A DNA stretch of 64,000 nt from Streptococcus merionis DSM 19192. Its GTDB lineage: Bacteria > Bacillota > Bacilli > Lactobacillales > Streptococcaceae. The DNA lies in NCBI RefSeq assembly GCF_000380085.1, contig NZ_KB904542.1, positions 1 through 64,000 of the forward strand. Direction: 5' to 3'. Below are positions 11,021 through 22,844 of this stretch, piece after piece. Numbering within the stretch: the first letter of the stretch is position 1; each line of letters opens with the position of its first letter. Below the pieces are notes generated by a model. That model made no database searches. It worked only from the letters and a program-made list of their open reading frames with translations, and was not told the DNA's origin. A program made the position numbers and the translations under genes.

Positions 11021-12508
11021 CTATTTGCTCTGAGCATTCATCCATTCAAAGATCGTGGCATGGCTGGCTTTAGAGGTACCACCATGATCAGCGTTACTTG
11101 GCGTGTAGACTGATGCCAGATCACTGGCGGATTTCACCTGCTCCACATCCTGCACACCTGTCACCTGATCGTTAAAGAAATATAACCATGACCAGTGCCC
11201 CAAATATTGATTCTCAGGGATGTCCTGACCCTGAACCGTTTCGTAATAGGATAACCAAGCATTTTTTGCCCCTGCTTGTACCAAAGCTTGATAAGTTGGC
11301 AAAACATACCGTTCTGGCAAAACAACTTGGTCATCAGCCGACATCACAAACCACAGTGGCAAATTTTTCAGCTTTTCAATCTTATCCTCTGTGATAAAGG
11401 TTTGACCAGTCGGAATGAAGCTAGAAGTTGTTCCATCACTGCTCTCTTCTTTGGCATAGGTACCGTCAGCATTACGCTGATAATCATAAAAAGAATAAGC
11501 CTCTGCAAGCGGATAAGCTGCAGCAAAGTAACCCGGATACTCTACAACCATGTTCATCGTCATGTAGCCACCATTTGAACAGCCACCGAGATAGATACGA
11601 TTCCTGTCAATATCTGGATTGCTAGCCACATAAGCTTCGATGGTATCCATCAAGACTTCTGTATAGCGAGATTTACCAGCACCGCCACCATTGCTGCCGT
11701 CTCCTTCATCCATCCAGTAAGTTGGTGTCTGTACCGCTAGAACGTAAGCCCCTTTTTCAGATGTATCGCCCGTAGCTGTGTAATACTGTTGAATATTTTC
11801 ACGTGTCAAAGCCGTCACCTCATTGCCCAAGAGGGTGATGTCAATATCAGTGCCACCCTCGCCTTGGCCATGGAGCCATATGATCAGTGGGCTTTTAGCA
11901 TCTGATTTTCTCAGCTTTTCTGGCTCATAAGCCGCATATTGAAGAGCCAGCTCTTCAGTCGTTCCTGCCAATGGATTGGCATAAGTTCCTTTGTGCTCAC
12001 CGCGCACATTGAAAGCAGCTGTGTCATTCATGACACGCTTTTTGATAGCATCTGTCTCAAAGTCAAGACTCTTATTACCGATAGCTAAGCCTTTGATTTG
12101 AACAGGGTATTCAGCCGCCCATTCATTCATCATGGTTTTCAGGTTAAAGAAGAACGGTGAAGTATTGTCCTTGCCACCAAAGGTATAGGTAACGTCTAGG
12201 TCTAGCTTGGCAAATTGGCTTGGACCATCAACTTTTTGGCCTTTTTCGTCTGATAAATAGGCATCTTTGACTGTGCGTTTAACACCCGCGGTCAAAACTG
12301 TCAGCCCATCAGGAGAGAGAGCAGAAACGTTCTCGGATAATTCCACAATAACCCCAGAAACGGATGGTCCCCACTCATAGCCCGACACTTCAATCTTAGC
12401 ATCAGAGATAGTCGCTCCACTCGCTGTCTCTCTTTTTCCTCGGGTCGAACAGGCTACCAAAGCTAAAACTGCAGTTGCTATTAACAAATATTTCCATTTT
12501 ACTTTCAT
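11021..12508 (-). CDS. Esterase lipoprotein, PHB-depolymerase/feruloyl-esterase-like
   Basis: 495 residues. Lipobox LVAC near residue 20, a beta-rich N-terminal region (about 35-150) and an alpha/beta hydrolase domain (about 180-495). S311 sits in GGCSNGG, the motif of PHB depolymerases, feruloyl and acetylxylan esterases; LHGQGEGG is the oxyanion region, SADDQVV holds the acid and NADHGGTSKASHATI the histidine. The second ATG (12508) is chosen because GGAGG is 5 nt away; the ATG at 12511 and GTG at 12520 are badly spaced. It lies between bglP and the other esterase. The substrate is probably an acylated plant glycoside or xylan-type sugar, but this is inferred. Confidence 0.85.
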   Translation of the reverse strand: MKVKWKYLLIATAVLALVACSTRGKRETASGATISDAKIEVSGYEWGPSVSGVIVELSENVSALSPDGLTVLTAGVKRTVKDAYLSDEKGQKVDGPSQFAKLDLDVTYTFGGKDNTSPFFFNLKTMMNEWAAEYPVQIKGLAIGNKSLDFETDAIKKRVMNDTAAFNVRGEHKGTYANPLAGTTEELALQYAAYEPEKLRKSDAKSPLIIWLHGQGEGGTDIDITLLGNEVTALTRENIQQYYTATGDTSEKGAYVLAVQTPTYWMDEGDGSNGGGAGKSRYTEVLMDTIEAYVASNPDIDRNRIYLGGCSNGGYMTMNMVVEYPGYFAAAYPLAEAYSFYDYQRNADGTYAKEESSDGTTSSFIPTGQTFITEDKIEKLKNLPLWFVMSADDQVVLPERYVLPTYQALVQAGAKNAWLSYYETVQGQDIPENQYLGHWSWLYFFNDQVTGVQDVEQVKSASDLASVYTPSNADHGGTSKASHATIFEWMNAQSK

Positions 12509-12589
12509 CATAACCTCCACAGATTAGTAATCGCTTACATTTTATGTCATTCATAAAGGCACACTTATCAGCATGCCTTTATAGAATTG

Positions 12590-14536
<1,947 letters not shown>

Positions 14537-14660
14537 TTAAATATTTTTTTGATGGTGACTCCATAAAAACCAAAGAAACCCGACGTACATCGACCGTGTA
14601 TCCCTTGAATTTTCAAAGAGTCTGAGTGATACTGGCTTCTTAGTGGTACCATGTCTAAGA

Positions 14661-14773
14661 AACAAAAGAAAAACCTAAATAAACGTCAAACAACACACCT
14701 TTTGAGAACCCTCAAAAAGCAGAGTATTATTTCACATTTACTTAGGTTTTGCCTGCATAACCAGTAACAATCC
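14661..14773 (-). promoter_or_regulatory. RAT site and overlapping terminator (LicT/BglG-type antitermination)
   Basis: On the minus strand GGATTGTTACTGGTTATGCA and GGCAAAACCTAAGT (14773 to 14740) match the ribonucleic antiterminator target bound by BglG/LicT proteins. The AAAACCTAAGTAAA part (14737-14750) also forms a stem with TTTATTTAGGTTTT (14670-14683), closing a terminator with a T-rich tail. RNA binding would prevent the terminator. This is the classical beta-glucoside switch; the protein that reads it is not encoded nearby. Confidence 0.92.
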
Positions 14774-14781
14774 ATGAACTT

Positions 14782-14818
14782 ATTCTATCACATTTTAAAA
14801 ATAATGCAAGCGGTTTTA
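14782..14818 (-). promoter_or_regulatory. bglP promoter with overlapping cre-like site
   Basis: TTGCAT (14804-14809), 16-nt spacer and TAGAAT (14782-14787). TAAAACCGCTTGCA (14818-14805) fits the CcpA cre consensus with two mismatches and covers the -35, so repression by CcpA in glucose is likely. Confidence 0.7.
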
Positions 14819-15322
14819 AAAACTTTTTTAAAAAAATTGTGCAAAGATGGCATTACAATTGCAGTTCTGCCCTAGACACTGCAAGTTTTCAAACGATCAT
14901 GTCCCTGCTAGCAATAATAAAAAATGGCAGTGCCAGACGCATTCCTTGTGATGAAAAAATCTAAGAGGCCAGAGCTCTTGCCCTGACCCCTCCTGCATAT
15001 TTAATTTTTCTTATAAGCCGAATCGACGAACGATAACTTAACTATACTTCAAACCTTATCTTTCACCTAAGGTTTTTTCTAGATTAAACACTCTTTCATG
15101 GTAGCTTATCTACAATCTCACAATTATCTTTCGCTATTCTTCCTAGAATGACACGCTATGGTAGATGCTACACGCTATTGGCTATAACTTTTTTCTTGAT
15201 TAATCTTGTTACCTCCATGACAGACCCTGTCGTCTGCTCCTTTTGGTAAAATGCTTGCGCATTCCTTTAACAAATCTAGATTTTTTCAACGTTGCGATAA
15301 CCTGAGTTACTCCATAAGAAAA

Positions 15323-15466
15323 CTTATTTTTTAAACTCTAGTTGTCGCCGTTTTTGTACCGACTCATATTCATCTTGAGCATTTGCATACCTCCAATAAA
15401 TACGTTGTGCGAAAGAACCGTTAGAGTTATGGCAACCGTCGCCACCAAAGTCCTAGCTGTTCTCGA
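15323..15466 (-). pseudogene. Unidentified decayed coding fragment
   Basis: On the minus strand a frame reads FGGDGCHNSNGSFAQRIYWR followed by YANAQDEYESVQKRRQLEFK and a TAA; upstream it is interrupted by in-frame TAG and TGA codons. The composition looks coding, and the low-complexity charged tail looks like a protein C-terminus. I do not recognise the family. A short basic peptide frame follows (about 15230-15320). It could be the relic of a small secreted peptide gene, but that is speculation. Confidence 0.3.
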
Positions 15467-15547
15467 AAATTTTACATTTGCCTAGGCCAGAATAACCTCA
15501 CTCGTGTACTTTGAATTGAGATATTCTTCTTTATGGTTTTATTATAG

Positions 15548-15561
15548 CGTAAACGTTTTCA
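15548..15561. promoter_or_regulatory. cre-like site
   Basis: CGTAAACGTTTTCA matches the CcpA operator consensus TGWAANCGNTNWCA at all but one position. No intact gene starts next to it; it may belong to the promoter of the decayed frame on its left. Confidence 0.55.
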
Positions 15562-15769
15562 AAAGTCAACGATTTTACATATTTTTTTAAAATTTTTTTG
15601 CAAATAACTAAAATGATTTTAGAAAAATATGTACCTTTAACTCAGTCTTCCCAAACAATTTGTGACTTGTTTGTTAAGATGTTTCTACTCGTGGTGTTTC
15701 CCTGAACCGTTTAAACGCTTAGCTGTGGTAAGTTCTATTACAAATCTTGATATTATAGAACGAGACGCT

Positions 15770-15930
15770 GAGGTTTTAAAGCAAGGCTTGTTGACGATAC
15801 CAACTCCGTCTTATCCCTGCACAGGTCATTAGGTGCTTTAACGCCAATGAACTACTGCCGAGTGAGCCCTAATCCGCGATTGTATCAACTATTACAGCCC
15901 ACTCAATTGTGCAAAGGCTAGGCTCAGCCG
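15770..15930 (+). repeat. Degenerate copy of the three-way-junction repeat
   Basis: TCATTAGGTGCTTTAACGCC with AATGAACTACTGC and the preceding ACCAACT..GTCTTATCCCTGC align with the intact copies at 27093 and 53007, but the outer stem is broken. Confidence 0.6.
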
Positions 15931-15983
15931 TATTGTAACGAAGCTATCACATCAACCATCTGCAAAATGAACCACCCTGCAGA

Positions 15984-16919
15984 TTAATCGATATATTTCA
16001 ACTTCCCGCGGAAATCTTCAATAGTTTGATAACCTTTCTCAGCCATGATGGCCTGCAACTCAGCCGTCACGCGCTCAAAAATGCCAACGCCTTCTTTCTG
16101 CAATTGGGTCCCAATTTGAACCATGCTGGCACCACAAAGAATGTGTTCAAAGGCATCGCGTCCAGTCAAGACACCACCAGTTCCGATAATCTGAATTTCA
16201 GGCTTAAGGCGCTGGTAAAAGGCATGAACATTAGCTAAGGCAGTTGGTTTGATATATTGACCACCGAGACCTCCAAAACCTTGCTTAGGCTTGATTGAGA
16301 CAGTCTCCTCCTCAAGATATAGCCCATTTCCAATAGAATTGACACAATTGACAAAGGTCAACGGAAATTGATTAAAAACAGCCGCTGCCTGATCAAAATG
16401 CACGATGTCAAAGTACGGAGGCAACTTCACACCAAGCGGCTTTGTAAAATAAGAGAAGACTTCTGTCAAGAGATGCTCTGTCGTCTCAAAATCATAGGCA
16501 ATCTGAGGTTTGCCAGGTACATTAGGACAGGATAAGTTAAGCTCAACAAGGCCATTATAGCTAGATGCCTGCACTTTCTTGAGAATCGTATGAGTCTCAT
16601 CAGGAGACAGCCCCACCAAAGATAGGAAATACGTCTTTTCAGGCACAGTCTCTTGTAACTCTAGGAGATATTCCAAATAGTAATCCAACCCTTGGTTGGG
16701 AAGCCCCATGGAGTTGATAGAGCCAAGTGGTACCTCTTGATAACGCGGTTCAGGATTGCCTGCCCGTGCTTCTAAAGTTGCAGTCTTTGTGACAAAGGTC
16801 CCCGCTGCAGAATGCCTAACCGCTTCTAGTTCCTCACGGGTCATGCAGTAAACACCCGCTGCGTTCATCAACACATTATCAAAATGAAACGGTCCTATCT
16901 GTGATGCTGTTGAAACCAT
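15984..16919 (-). CDS. pyrD: Dihydroorotate dehydrogenase, class 1A
   Basis: 311 residues. FMN enzyme oxidising dihydroorotate to orotate in pyrimidine synthesis; class 1A uses fumarate and is a soluble homodimer. The active-site cysteine C131 lies in [12 protein letters not shown], as in the lactococcal PyrDA; the serine of class 2 is absent. FMN-binding GTGGV and GASMVQIGT are near the C-terminus. No pyrK neighbour is present, fitting class 1A. ATG at 16919 with GGAGG. An extended -10 (TGCTATACT, -10 at 16951-16956) lies upstream. Confidence 0.95.
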   Translation of the reverse strand: MVSTASQIGPFHFDNVLMNAAGVYCMTREELEAVRHSAAGTFVTKTATLEARAGNPEPRYQEVPLGSINSMGLPNQGLDYYLEYLLELQETVPEKTYFLSLVGLSPDETHTILKKVQASSYNGLVELNLSCPNVPGKPQIAYDFETTEHLLTEVFSYFTKPLGVKLPPYFDIVHFDQAAAVFNQFPLTFVNCVNSIGNGLYLEEETVSIKPKQGFGGLGGQYIKPTALANVHAFYQRLKPEIQIIGTGGVLTGRDAFEHILCGASMVQIGTQLQKEGVGIFERVTAELQAIMAEKGYQTIEDFRGKLKYID

Positions 16920-17044
16920 ATTGCCTCCATCGTTGCTTTTATTTTTTAATAGTATAGCAAAATAAACTGCTTTTTATCTTAGAAACTCTATACATAGATA
17001 AAAACATTCGGATTTCGCAGTTTTCTGAAAATTTCAAACATTTA

Positions 17045-17073
17045 TTGACAGATGCTCTTTCGTGTGATATAAT
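17045..17073 (+). promoter_or_regulatory. gdhA promoter
   Basis: TTGACA (17045-17050), 17-nt spacer, TATAAT (17068-17073): a full consensus sigma-A promoter 29 nt before the start codon. Confidence 0.92.
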
Positions 17074-17092
17074 TTACCATCAGATTAATTAA

Positions 17093-18448
<1,356 letters not shown>

Positions 18449-18461
18449 ATCTTTATGAGAT

Positions 18462-18500
18462 AAAAATCGGGACTGGCTCACGTTCAGTCCTTTATTTTTG
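18462..18500 (+). terminator. gdhA terminator
   Basis: GGACTG/CAGTCC stem around GCTCACGTT, then TTTATTTTT. In 18500-18757 only an imperfect palindrome GATCAGTA/TACTGATC (18529-18556) stands out; no gene is seen. Confidence 0.8.
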
Positions 18501-18757
18501 ATTGTAAAAAACAATTCACAATAGTTCGGATCAGTAAAACTACTGCTCTACTGATCAAAAATGACCACCAGATTTAACTAGAAAAACGGTGAGCGAAGCC
18601 CTTTCATGGACCTTTATCCTAACCATTAAGTATGCCCTCTAGTCCCTGTGCAGCCCTCTGGTTAGCATTTGTATCTGAGTTTTTGGTACATATCACAGAC
18701 AGGAAATTACTTTCTCTCCGTGTCAACAATATCGCTTCTATTCTGTGAATACAGATT

Positions 18758-18782
18758 CAAAAAAGAGCTCGTAGCTCTTATT
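18758..18782 (-). terminator. mscS terminator
   Basis: On the minus strand AAGAGCT-ACG-AGCTCTT followed by TTTT; it overlaps the stop codon of the channel gene. Confidence 0.75.
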
Positions 18783-19626
18783 TCCAAGTATAGGGTTGGG
18801 CAACAAACTCGATTCCTGCTTCTTTCAGAGCTTCTTGGTAGCGGATATACACAGCTTGATAAGTAGCAGACTGCTGACCATTTTCCACAAAGAGATGAAT
18901 GCGCAATACCATCTGACCAGTCACAGAGGGCTGTGGTCCTAAAATAGTTGGTGCTTGGGTGATAGCAGGGAAATCAGGCACCAATTCAGCATTTACTTTC
19001 TCCAAAATACTGTATACTTTTTCCAAATCAACATTTACTGGCAGCGGCAAATCCACTTGGACACGCATGTCGCCACGGGATTGGTTACTGACAACAAGGA
19101 TATTGCGATTGGGAATAAAGTGCAGCGTTCCATCAGAATCTCGAACCTGAGTCGTTCGGATCCCCACACTATACACCTTACCCGACAACTTAATGGAGCC
19201 ATTGGTCAAGGTGACAAAATCTCCGACATCTAACTGATGCTCCAACATGATAAAGAAGCCATTGACCAGATCAGATAAAAAGCCTTGCGCTCCAAGTCCT
19301 ATAGCCACCCCAGCAATCCCAGCTCCTGCCAATAGGCTAGATACCGGCAGCCCAATAATACTCAAGACCCAATAAAAGAGAAAGAAATACAGGACATAAT
19401 TAAGTGTGTTTTCAATCAGACGGGTCAAGGTCCGCTGACGATTGGCATCATTATTCGTCCATTTGACAGAGGGCTTGATGATTTTCTGAACAGTCACATG
19501 AAGGACTTTCTTCAAGATGTAAAAAACAAGCATCAATAAGATCAGGGAAATGATTTTAGAGAAGGCTTCCATCAATAAAGCGTCAAAATCAAATTGTGAT
19601 AGGTATTTTTCAAAAAACGTTAGCAT
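18778..19626 (-). CDS. mscS: MscS-type small-conductance mechanosensitive channel
   Basis: 282 residues: three membrane helices in the first 130 residues, the pore-lining TM3 with the Gly/Ala pattern GAGIAGVAIGLGAQGF, a beta domain (DVGDFVTLTNGSIKLSG) and a C-terminal alpha/beta domain. It releases solutes upon hypo-osmotic shock as a heptamer. The ATG at 19626 is chosen: AGGAAA precedes it, whereas the ATG at 19653 lies inside the extended -10 TGATATAAT of the likely promoter (19652-19660) and could not be in the transcript. Confidence 0.92.
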   Translation of the reverse strand: MLTFFEKYLSQFDFDALLMEAFSKIISLILLMLVFYILKKVLHVTVQKIIKPSVKWTNNDANRQRTLTRLIENTLNYVLYFFLFYWVLSIIGLPVSSLLAGAGIAGVAIGLGAQGFLSDLVNGFFIMLEHQLDVGDFVTLTNGSIKLSGKVYSVGIRTTQVRDSDGTLHFIPNRNILVVSNQSRGDMRVQVDLPLPVNVDLEKVYSILEKVNAELVPDFPAITQAPTILGPQPSVTGQMVLRIHLFVENGQQSATYQAVYIRYQEALKEAGIEFVAQPYTWK

Positions 19627-19651
19627 GGATTTCCTTTCTTCGCTGTCAACC

Positions 19652-19660
19652 ATTATATCA
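19652..19660 (-). promoter_or_regulatory. Extended -10 promoter of mscS
   Basis: TGATATAAT on the minus strand; no clear -35. It argues against the upstream ATG as translation start. Confidence 0.6.
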
Positions 19661-19686
19661 AAAAAATAAAAAAGGCGATACTACGC

Positions 19687-19730
19687 ATCTTATCCGACAT
19701 CCCTCGACCTCTGGATAAGATTTTTTCTTT
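19687..19730 (+). terminator. Orphan plus-strand terminator
   Basis: ATCTTATCC/GGATAAGAT (19687-19695, 19713-19721) followed by TTTTTTCTTTTT. No plus-strand gene ends here. The rest of 19731-20009 shows no feature. Confidence 0.65.
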
Positions 19731-20009
19731 TTGCCCAAATAGAAGCTCAAAACACCGTTCACCATAATAACGATTCATAAAGGCAAAAATCGTCAGACTG
19801 AACGTTGAGACAATGTGCCCTAAGCTAGGCGGTCATGGTTTCCCCAGTGGCATCGCCAAACACCTGTCACAATCAATTCTAGAATGAAACCGAGACAGAC
19901 AACCATAACTTTACCCTAGCACTAACCTTTGAAGATTACCTATAAATATGTAAGGTTTCTAAAACAATTTTCTCCCTGCCCTTGACATAACAACTTAAGA
20001 AAAAAGCAT

Positions 20010-20039
20010 TTGACAAAGGGCAACCTATTGTGCTACACT
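20010..20039 (+). promoter_or_regulatory. Promoter of the ABC-F gene
   Basis: TTGACA (20010-20015), 18-nt spacer, TACACT (20034-20039), about 200 nt before the coding region. Confidence 0.75.
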
Positions 20040-20069
20040 AGGGATAAATCAATCGGAGGTACAGGAGAC

Positions 20070-20081
20070 ATGCGCAATTAA
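20070..20081 (+). CDS. Three-residue leader peptide (MRN)
   Basis: ATG CGC AAT TAA preceded by CGGAGGT and AGGAGAC. Very short leader ORFs of this kind occur before inducible antibiotic-resistance ABC-F and erm genes, where a drug-stalled ribosome changes the downstream RNA fold. The strong ribosome binding site is the main support. Confidence 0.55.
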   Translation: MRN

Positions 20082-20222
20082 TCTTTTTTAGCAGTTATAC
20101 TGGATAGAAAAGATTTTTGGTGTGTGCTTCTATTTTTCTGAGATTAAATCATGCTCTTTTAGGGTTGTTTTAGTGTATTTCGGAGGATTCTAGGTCTTTG
20201 CTATTCAGTAAAGGCCTTTTTA
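20080..20222 (+). promoter_or_regulatory. Putative attenuator leader of the ABC-F gene
   Basis: A first hairpin AATCTTTT/AAAAGATT (20080-20087, 20108-20115) directly follows the leader ORF. A second, AGGTCTTT/AAAGGCCT (20192-20199, 20210-20217) with TTTTTAT, is an intrinsic terminator ending 8-10 nt before the AAAGGAG of the ABC-F gene. A GGAGG at 20182 also precedes an in-frame TTG (20198) inside the terminator stem. The arrangement fits ribosome-mediated attenuation. Confidence 0.65.
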
Positions 20223-20242
20223 TCGTTTCAAAGGAGAACGCT

Positions 20243-21787
20243 ATGACCCAAACAATTATCCAAACCCAAGATTTGACCATCACTCATCTCAAAGATCTTA
20301 AAGATCTGGTTAAAGACTTGACCGTGACCATTAACCGTGGCGACAAGGTTGCCCTGATTGGCGAGGAAGGCAACGGTAAGACGACCTTGCTCAAGGCTTT
20401 CATGACTCCAGAGGACATCAACAGCTACGCTAGTTGCTCTGGTACCGTAAGTCGCCACTTCTCTAGTTTCGCCTACCTGCCCCAAAGCCTGCCTAAATCT
20501 GAACGTCAGCTGACACTCAATGCCTATATTTTCGGCGATAACGAGACCTTTCTTGATTATACCAAACTCTACCGCTTTGCCGCTGAACTTGACTTTGACA
20601 GCGACCGTTTCGCGACTGACCAACTCCTAGGTAGCCTTTCTGGTGGGGAAATGTTGAAAGTGCAATTGATTAAGAAATTAGCCAGCGAAGCTGAGGTTAT
20701 TTTCCTAGATGAACCGTCCAATGATCTGGATTTACAAACCCTTCTCTGGCTGGAAACTTTTATCCAAGAAAGCAATCAGACCATTATCTTTGTCTCCCAC
20801 GATGAAGCTCTTCTCTCCCAGACCGCCAACAAACTGATCCATTTGGAGCGGATAAAAAAGAGAGCTGAAGCCAGAAGCCAGGTTCAAAATCTGGATTATG
20901 AAAACTACAAAGATCAGCGTGACCAGAGTTACCACCGTGATATGAAACGGGCCAAGAAAGAGCGGACTGAACATGAGGCTAGCTTGGCCGAAAATCGTAG
21001 GCAAAAGCAAATTCTGGAACACCAGCTGCGAACGACTAAAAACGATTTTCTAGGCCGTCTCTTAGCTAAGAAAATGAAAAATATTCTCTCCCATGAGAAA
21101 CGCTATCAACGAGAAGCCCAAGAACTGACAGAAATACCGATTAAAGAAGAAGCCATCAACCTACACTTTGATGGGATTGCCCCTCTGCCAGCCTCCAAAA
21201 CCGTTGTACGCTTGGAAAATTTTGAGCTTACGATTGACGATAAAAACCTCTCCCAAGGGATTTCCCTAACTGTAAAAGGACAGGACAAAATTGGAATAAT
21301 TGGTCGCAATGGTATTGGCAAGTCAACCTTGTTAAAAACCATTTTTAACCAACTCAAAAGAAAACCCGATCTCAAAATCGCTTACATGCCACAGGACTAC
21401 GACAGTTTGCTGGATGTCAGTCAGACGCCTCTACACTTCCTCAATCCGAGCGGTGAGCTGAGTCAGGAGACCCGCATTCTCAGCCATTTGGCACTACTGA
21501 ATTTCACACGAGAGGAAGCCAGACACCCCATCGCCCAGCTCTCCGGTGGTCAACGTGCTAAGCTACTACTTTTAAACCTTGTCTTAGCGCAACCTCAAGT
21601 CCTCTTGTTGGACGAGCCTAGCCGAAATATCTCTCCCACCTCTCAACCAGAACTCCGCCAACTCTTTGCCCAATTCCCAGGAGCTATCTTGGCTGTTTCT
21701 CACGACCGACTTTTCTTAAGAGAAGTTTGTGACCGTTACTACGAAATCAGAAAAGATGGACTGATAGATGTTGATAGCTTAGACTAA
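20243..21787 (+). CDS. ABC-F family ATPase, probable ribosome protection protein
   Basis: 514 residues with two ATP-binding domains and no membrane segment. Domain 1: Walker A GEEGNGKTT, signature LSGGEML, Walker B VIFLDEPSNDLDL. The linker (about 225-310) is long, basic and coiled. Domain 2: GRNGIGKST, LSGGQRAK, VLLLDEPSRNISP. The D-loop after the second Walker B departs from the NHLD consensus. Proteins of this shape include Msr, Lsa and Vga antibiotic-resistance factors, which dislodge drugs from the ribosome, and housekeeping factors. The attenuator leader argues for the inducible resistance type; the drug cannot be predicted. ATG 20243 follows AAAGGAG. Confidence 0.88.
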   Translation: MTQTIIQTQDLTITHLKDLKDLVKDLTVTINRGDKVALIGEEGNGKTTLLKAFMTPEDINSYASCSGTVSRHFSSFAYLPQSLPKSERQLTLNAYIFGDNETFLDYTKLYRFAAELDFDSDRFATDQLLGSLSGGEMLKVQLIKKLASEAEVIFLDEPSNDLDLQTLLWLETFIQESNQTIIFVSHDEALLSQTANKLIHLERIKKRAEARSQVQNLDYENYKDQRDQSYHRDMKRAKKERTEHEASLAENRRQKQILEHQLRTTKNDFLGRLLAKKMKNILSHEKRYQREAQELTEIPIKEEAINLHFDGIAPLPASKTVVRLENFELTIDDKNLSQGISLTVKGQDKIGIIGRNGIGKSTLLKTIFNQLKRKPDLKIAYMPQDYDSLLDVSQTPLHFLNPSGELSQETRILSHLALLNFTREEARHPIAQLSGGQRAKLLLLNLVLAQPQVLLLDEPSRNISPTSQPELRQLFAQFPGAILAVSHDRLFLREVCDRYYEIRKDGLIDVDSLD

Positions 21788-22024
21788 AAACAGGTTTCTC
21801 CGTTCAACAGGTTCATTCAAAGTTACTTTTTCCACTACTCACCACTTTTCAAAAAATGCCCTTGATGATCAAAAAATAATCTGCCGAATTAAAGTCCCTC
21901 TCCTAGCAATGCAGATGCTAGCTTTTGACCTCTGGAACTCTATTGAATCAAAATTGATATTTCTTTGCTTCAAAAAGATCTACCAGACGACATGCCATTT
22001 TTGAATAACTATCCTTAAAACACA

Positions 22025-22052
22025 AAGCCCTTCAGGCTAACCTGAAGGGTTT
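22025..22052. terminator. trxA terminator
   Basis: CCCTTCAGG/CCTGAAGGG around CTAA; lies 8 nt after the trxA stop. In 21788-22024 I see nothing else. Confidence 0.75.
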
Positions 22053-22060
22053 CATCTTGA

Positions 22061-22372
22061 CTAACCAATCTCAGCAATAATGGCTTTGAGTTGGTCTTTG
22101 GTGTGTACACCTGCAACTTGTTTAACAACTTGGCCATCTTTTTTGAACATGAGGGTCGGAATACTCATGATACCAAATTCACGAGCAGTAGATGGATTTT
22201 CATCCACATCCATCTTGACAATCTTGAGGTCTGACTCATCAAATTCTGTTGATAATTGCTCCAAGATCGGTGCCTGCATACGACATGGCCCACACCAAGT
22301 CGCCCAAAAATCAATCAAAACCAAACCTTCAGCGGTTTCTTGCGCAAATGTCGCATCTGTTACTGCTTGCAT
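22061..22372 (-). CDS. trxA: Thioredoxin
   Basis: 103 residues, complete thioredoxin fold with the redox pair C27/C30 in WATWCGPCRM and the cis-proline in MSIPTLM. Cytoplasmic disulfide reductase supplying ribonucleotide reductase and others. ATG at 22372 with AAGGAG. Monocistronic; a minus-strand TACAAT lies near 22407. Confidence 0.95.
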   Translation of the reverse strand: MQAVTDATFAQETAEGLVLIDFWATWCGPCRMQAPILEQLSTEFDESDLKIVKMDVDENPSTAREFGIMSIPTLMFKKDGQVVKQVAGVHTKDQLKAIIAEIG

Positions 22373-22528
22373 ATAGTTCTCCTTTAAATGCTTTATCTAC
22401 TGCCATTGTACACTAAAAGAACACTTTTGTCCGAATTCTGCTACGGTGGCGAAACAGGACAAAGATATGAGGAAAAACTTCTCCTAGTTTTTCTGAAAGA
22501 GCAAAAACATATCCCAAGAGGTAACACT

Positions 22529-22633
22529 ATGTCTTCAAAAAATTTCAAATCAAAGCATCCAAAAGCCAAATGGTTTATCATCAGTATACTAACTGGATTT
22601 TCTTACAGCTTTCTCAAGATGATCTTTAAATAG
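22529..22633 (+). CDS. Small membrane peptide, 34 residues
   Basis: MSSKNFKSKHPKAKWFIISI opens the peptide, which ends FLKMIFK: a basic N-terminus and one hydrophobic segment (about 15-28). AGAGGT lies 6 nt upstream and a good terminator follows 11 nt after the stop, which makes it look like a genuine small transcription unit. I do not recognise the family. A longer frame from 22388 has no ribosome binding site. Confidence 0.55.
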   Translation: MSSKNFKSKHPKAKWFIISILTGFSYSFLKMIFK

Positions 22634-22643
22634 TATTATAATA

Positions 22644-22682
22644 AAAAGTGGTTACCAACTTTGAGTTGATGACCACTTTTTG
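22644..22682 (+). terminator. Terminator after the small peptide gene
   Basis: AAAAAGTGGT pairs with ACCACTTTTT, with an inner CCAAC/GTTG helix. Confidence 0.8.
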
Positions 22683-22753
22683 TGTGTCCTACTGTATTTT
22701 TGATTATGATACTTAAAGAGGTAAGATTAAGATAATAGCTTCTCAAAATAGAA

Positions 22754-22783
22754 TTATCTTTTAACCCATTATCTTTTAACCCA
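22754..22783. repeat. 15-bp perfect tandem duplication
   Basis: TTATCTTTTAACCCA occurs twice head to tail, between the small peptide gene and jag. Confidence 0.9.
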
Positions 22784-22844
22784 TCTTGGCTGAAATGAAA
22801 TTATTTCACTCCTGATTCACCTGAACCAAGGCGTTGAAAAATTA

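Larger units (their letters stand above)
14870..15983. other. Gene-poor stretch upstream of bglP
   Basis: About 1.1 kb without an intact gene. It holds a decayed coding-like fragment (15343-15500), an isolated cre-like box (15548-15561), and a degenerate copy of the three-way-junction repeat (15770-15930). A licT-like gene would be expected in this area but is not recognisable. Confidence 0.6.

Noticed and set aside
18778-19653. mscS start at ATG 19653
   Set aside because: That ATG is part of the -10 box; ATG 19626 has the ribosome binding site.
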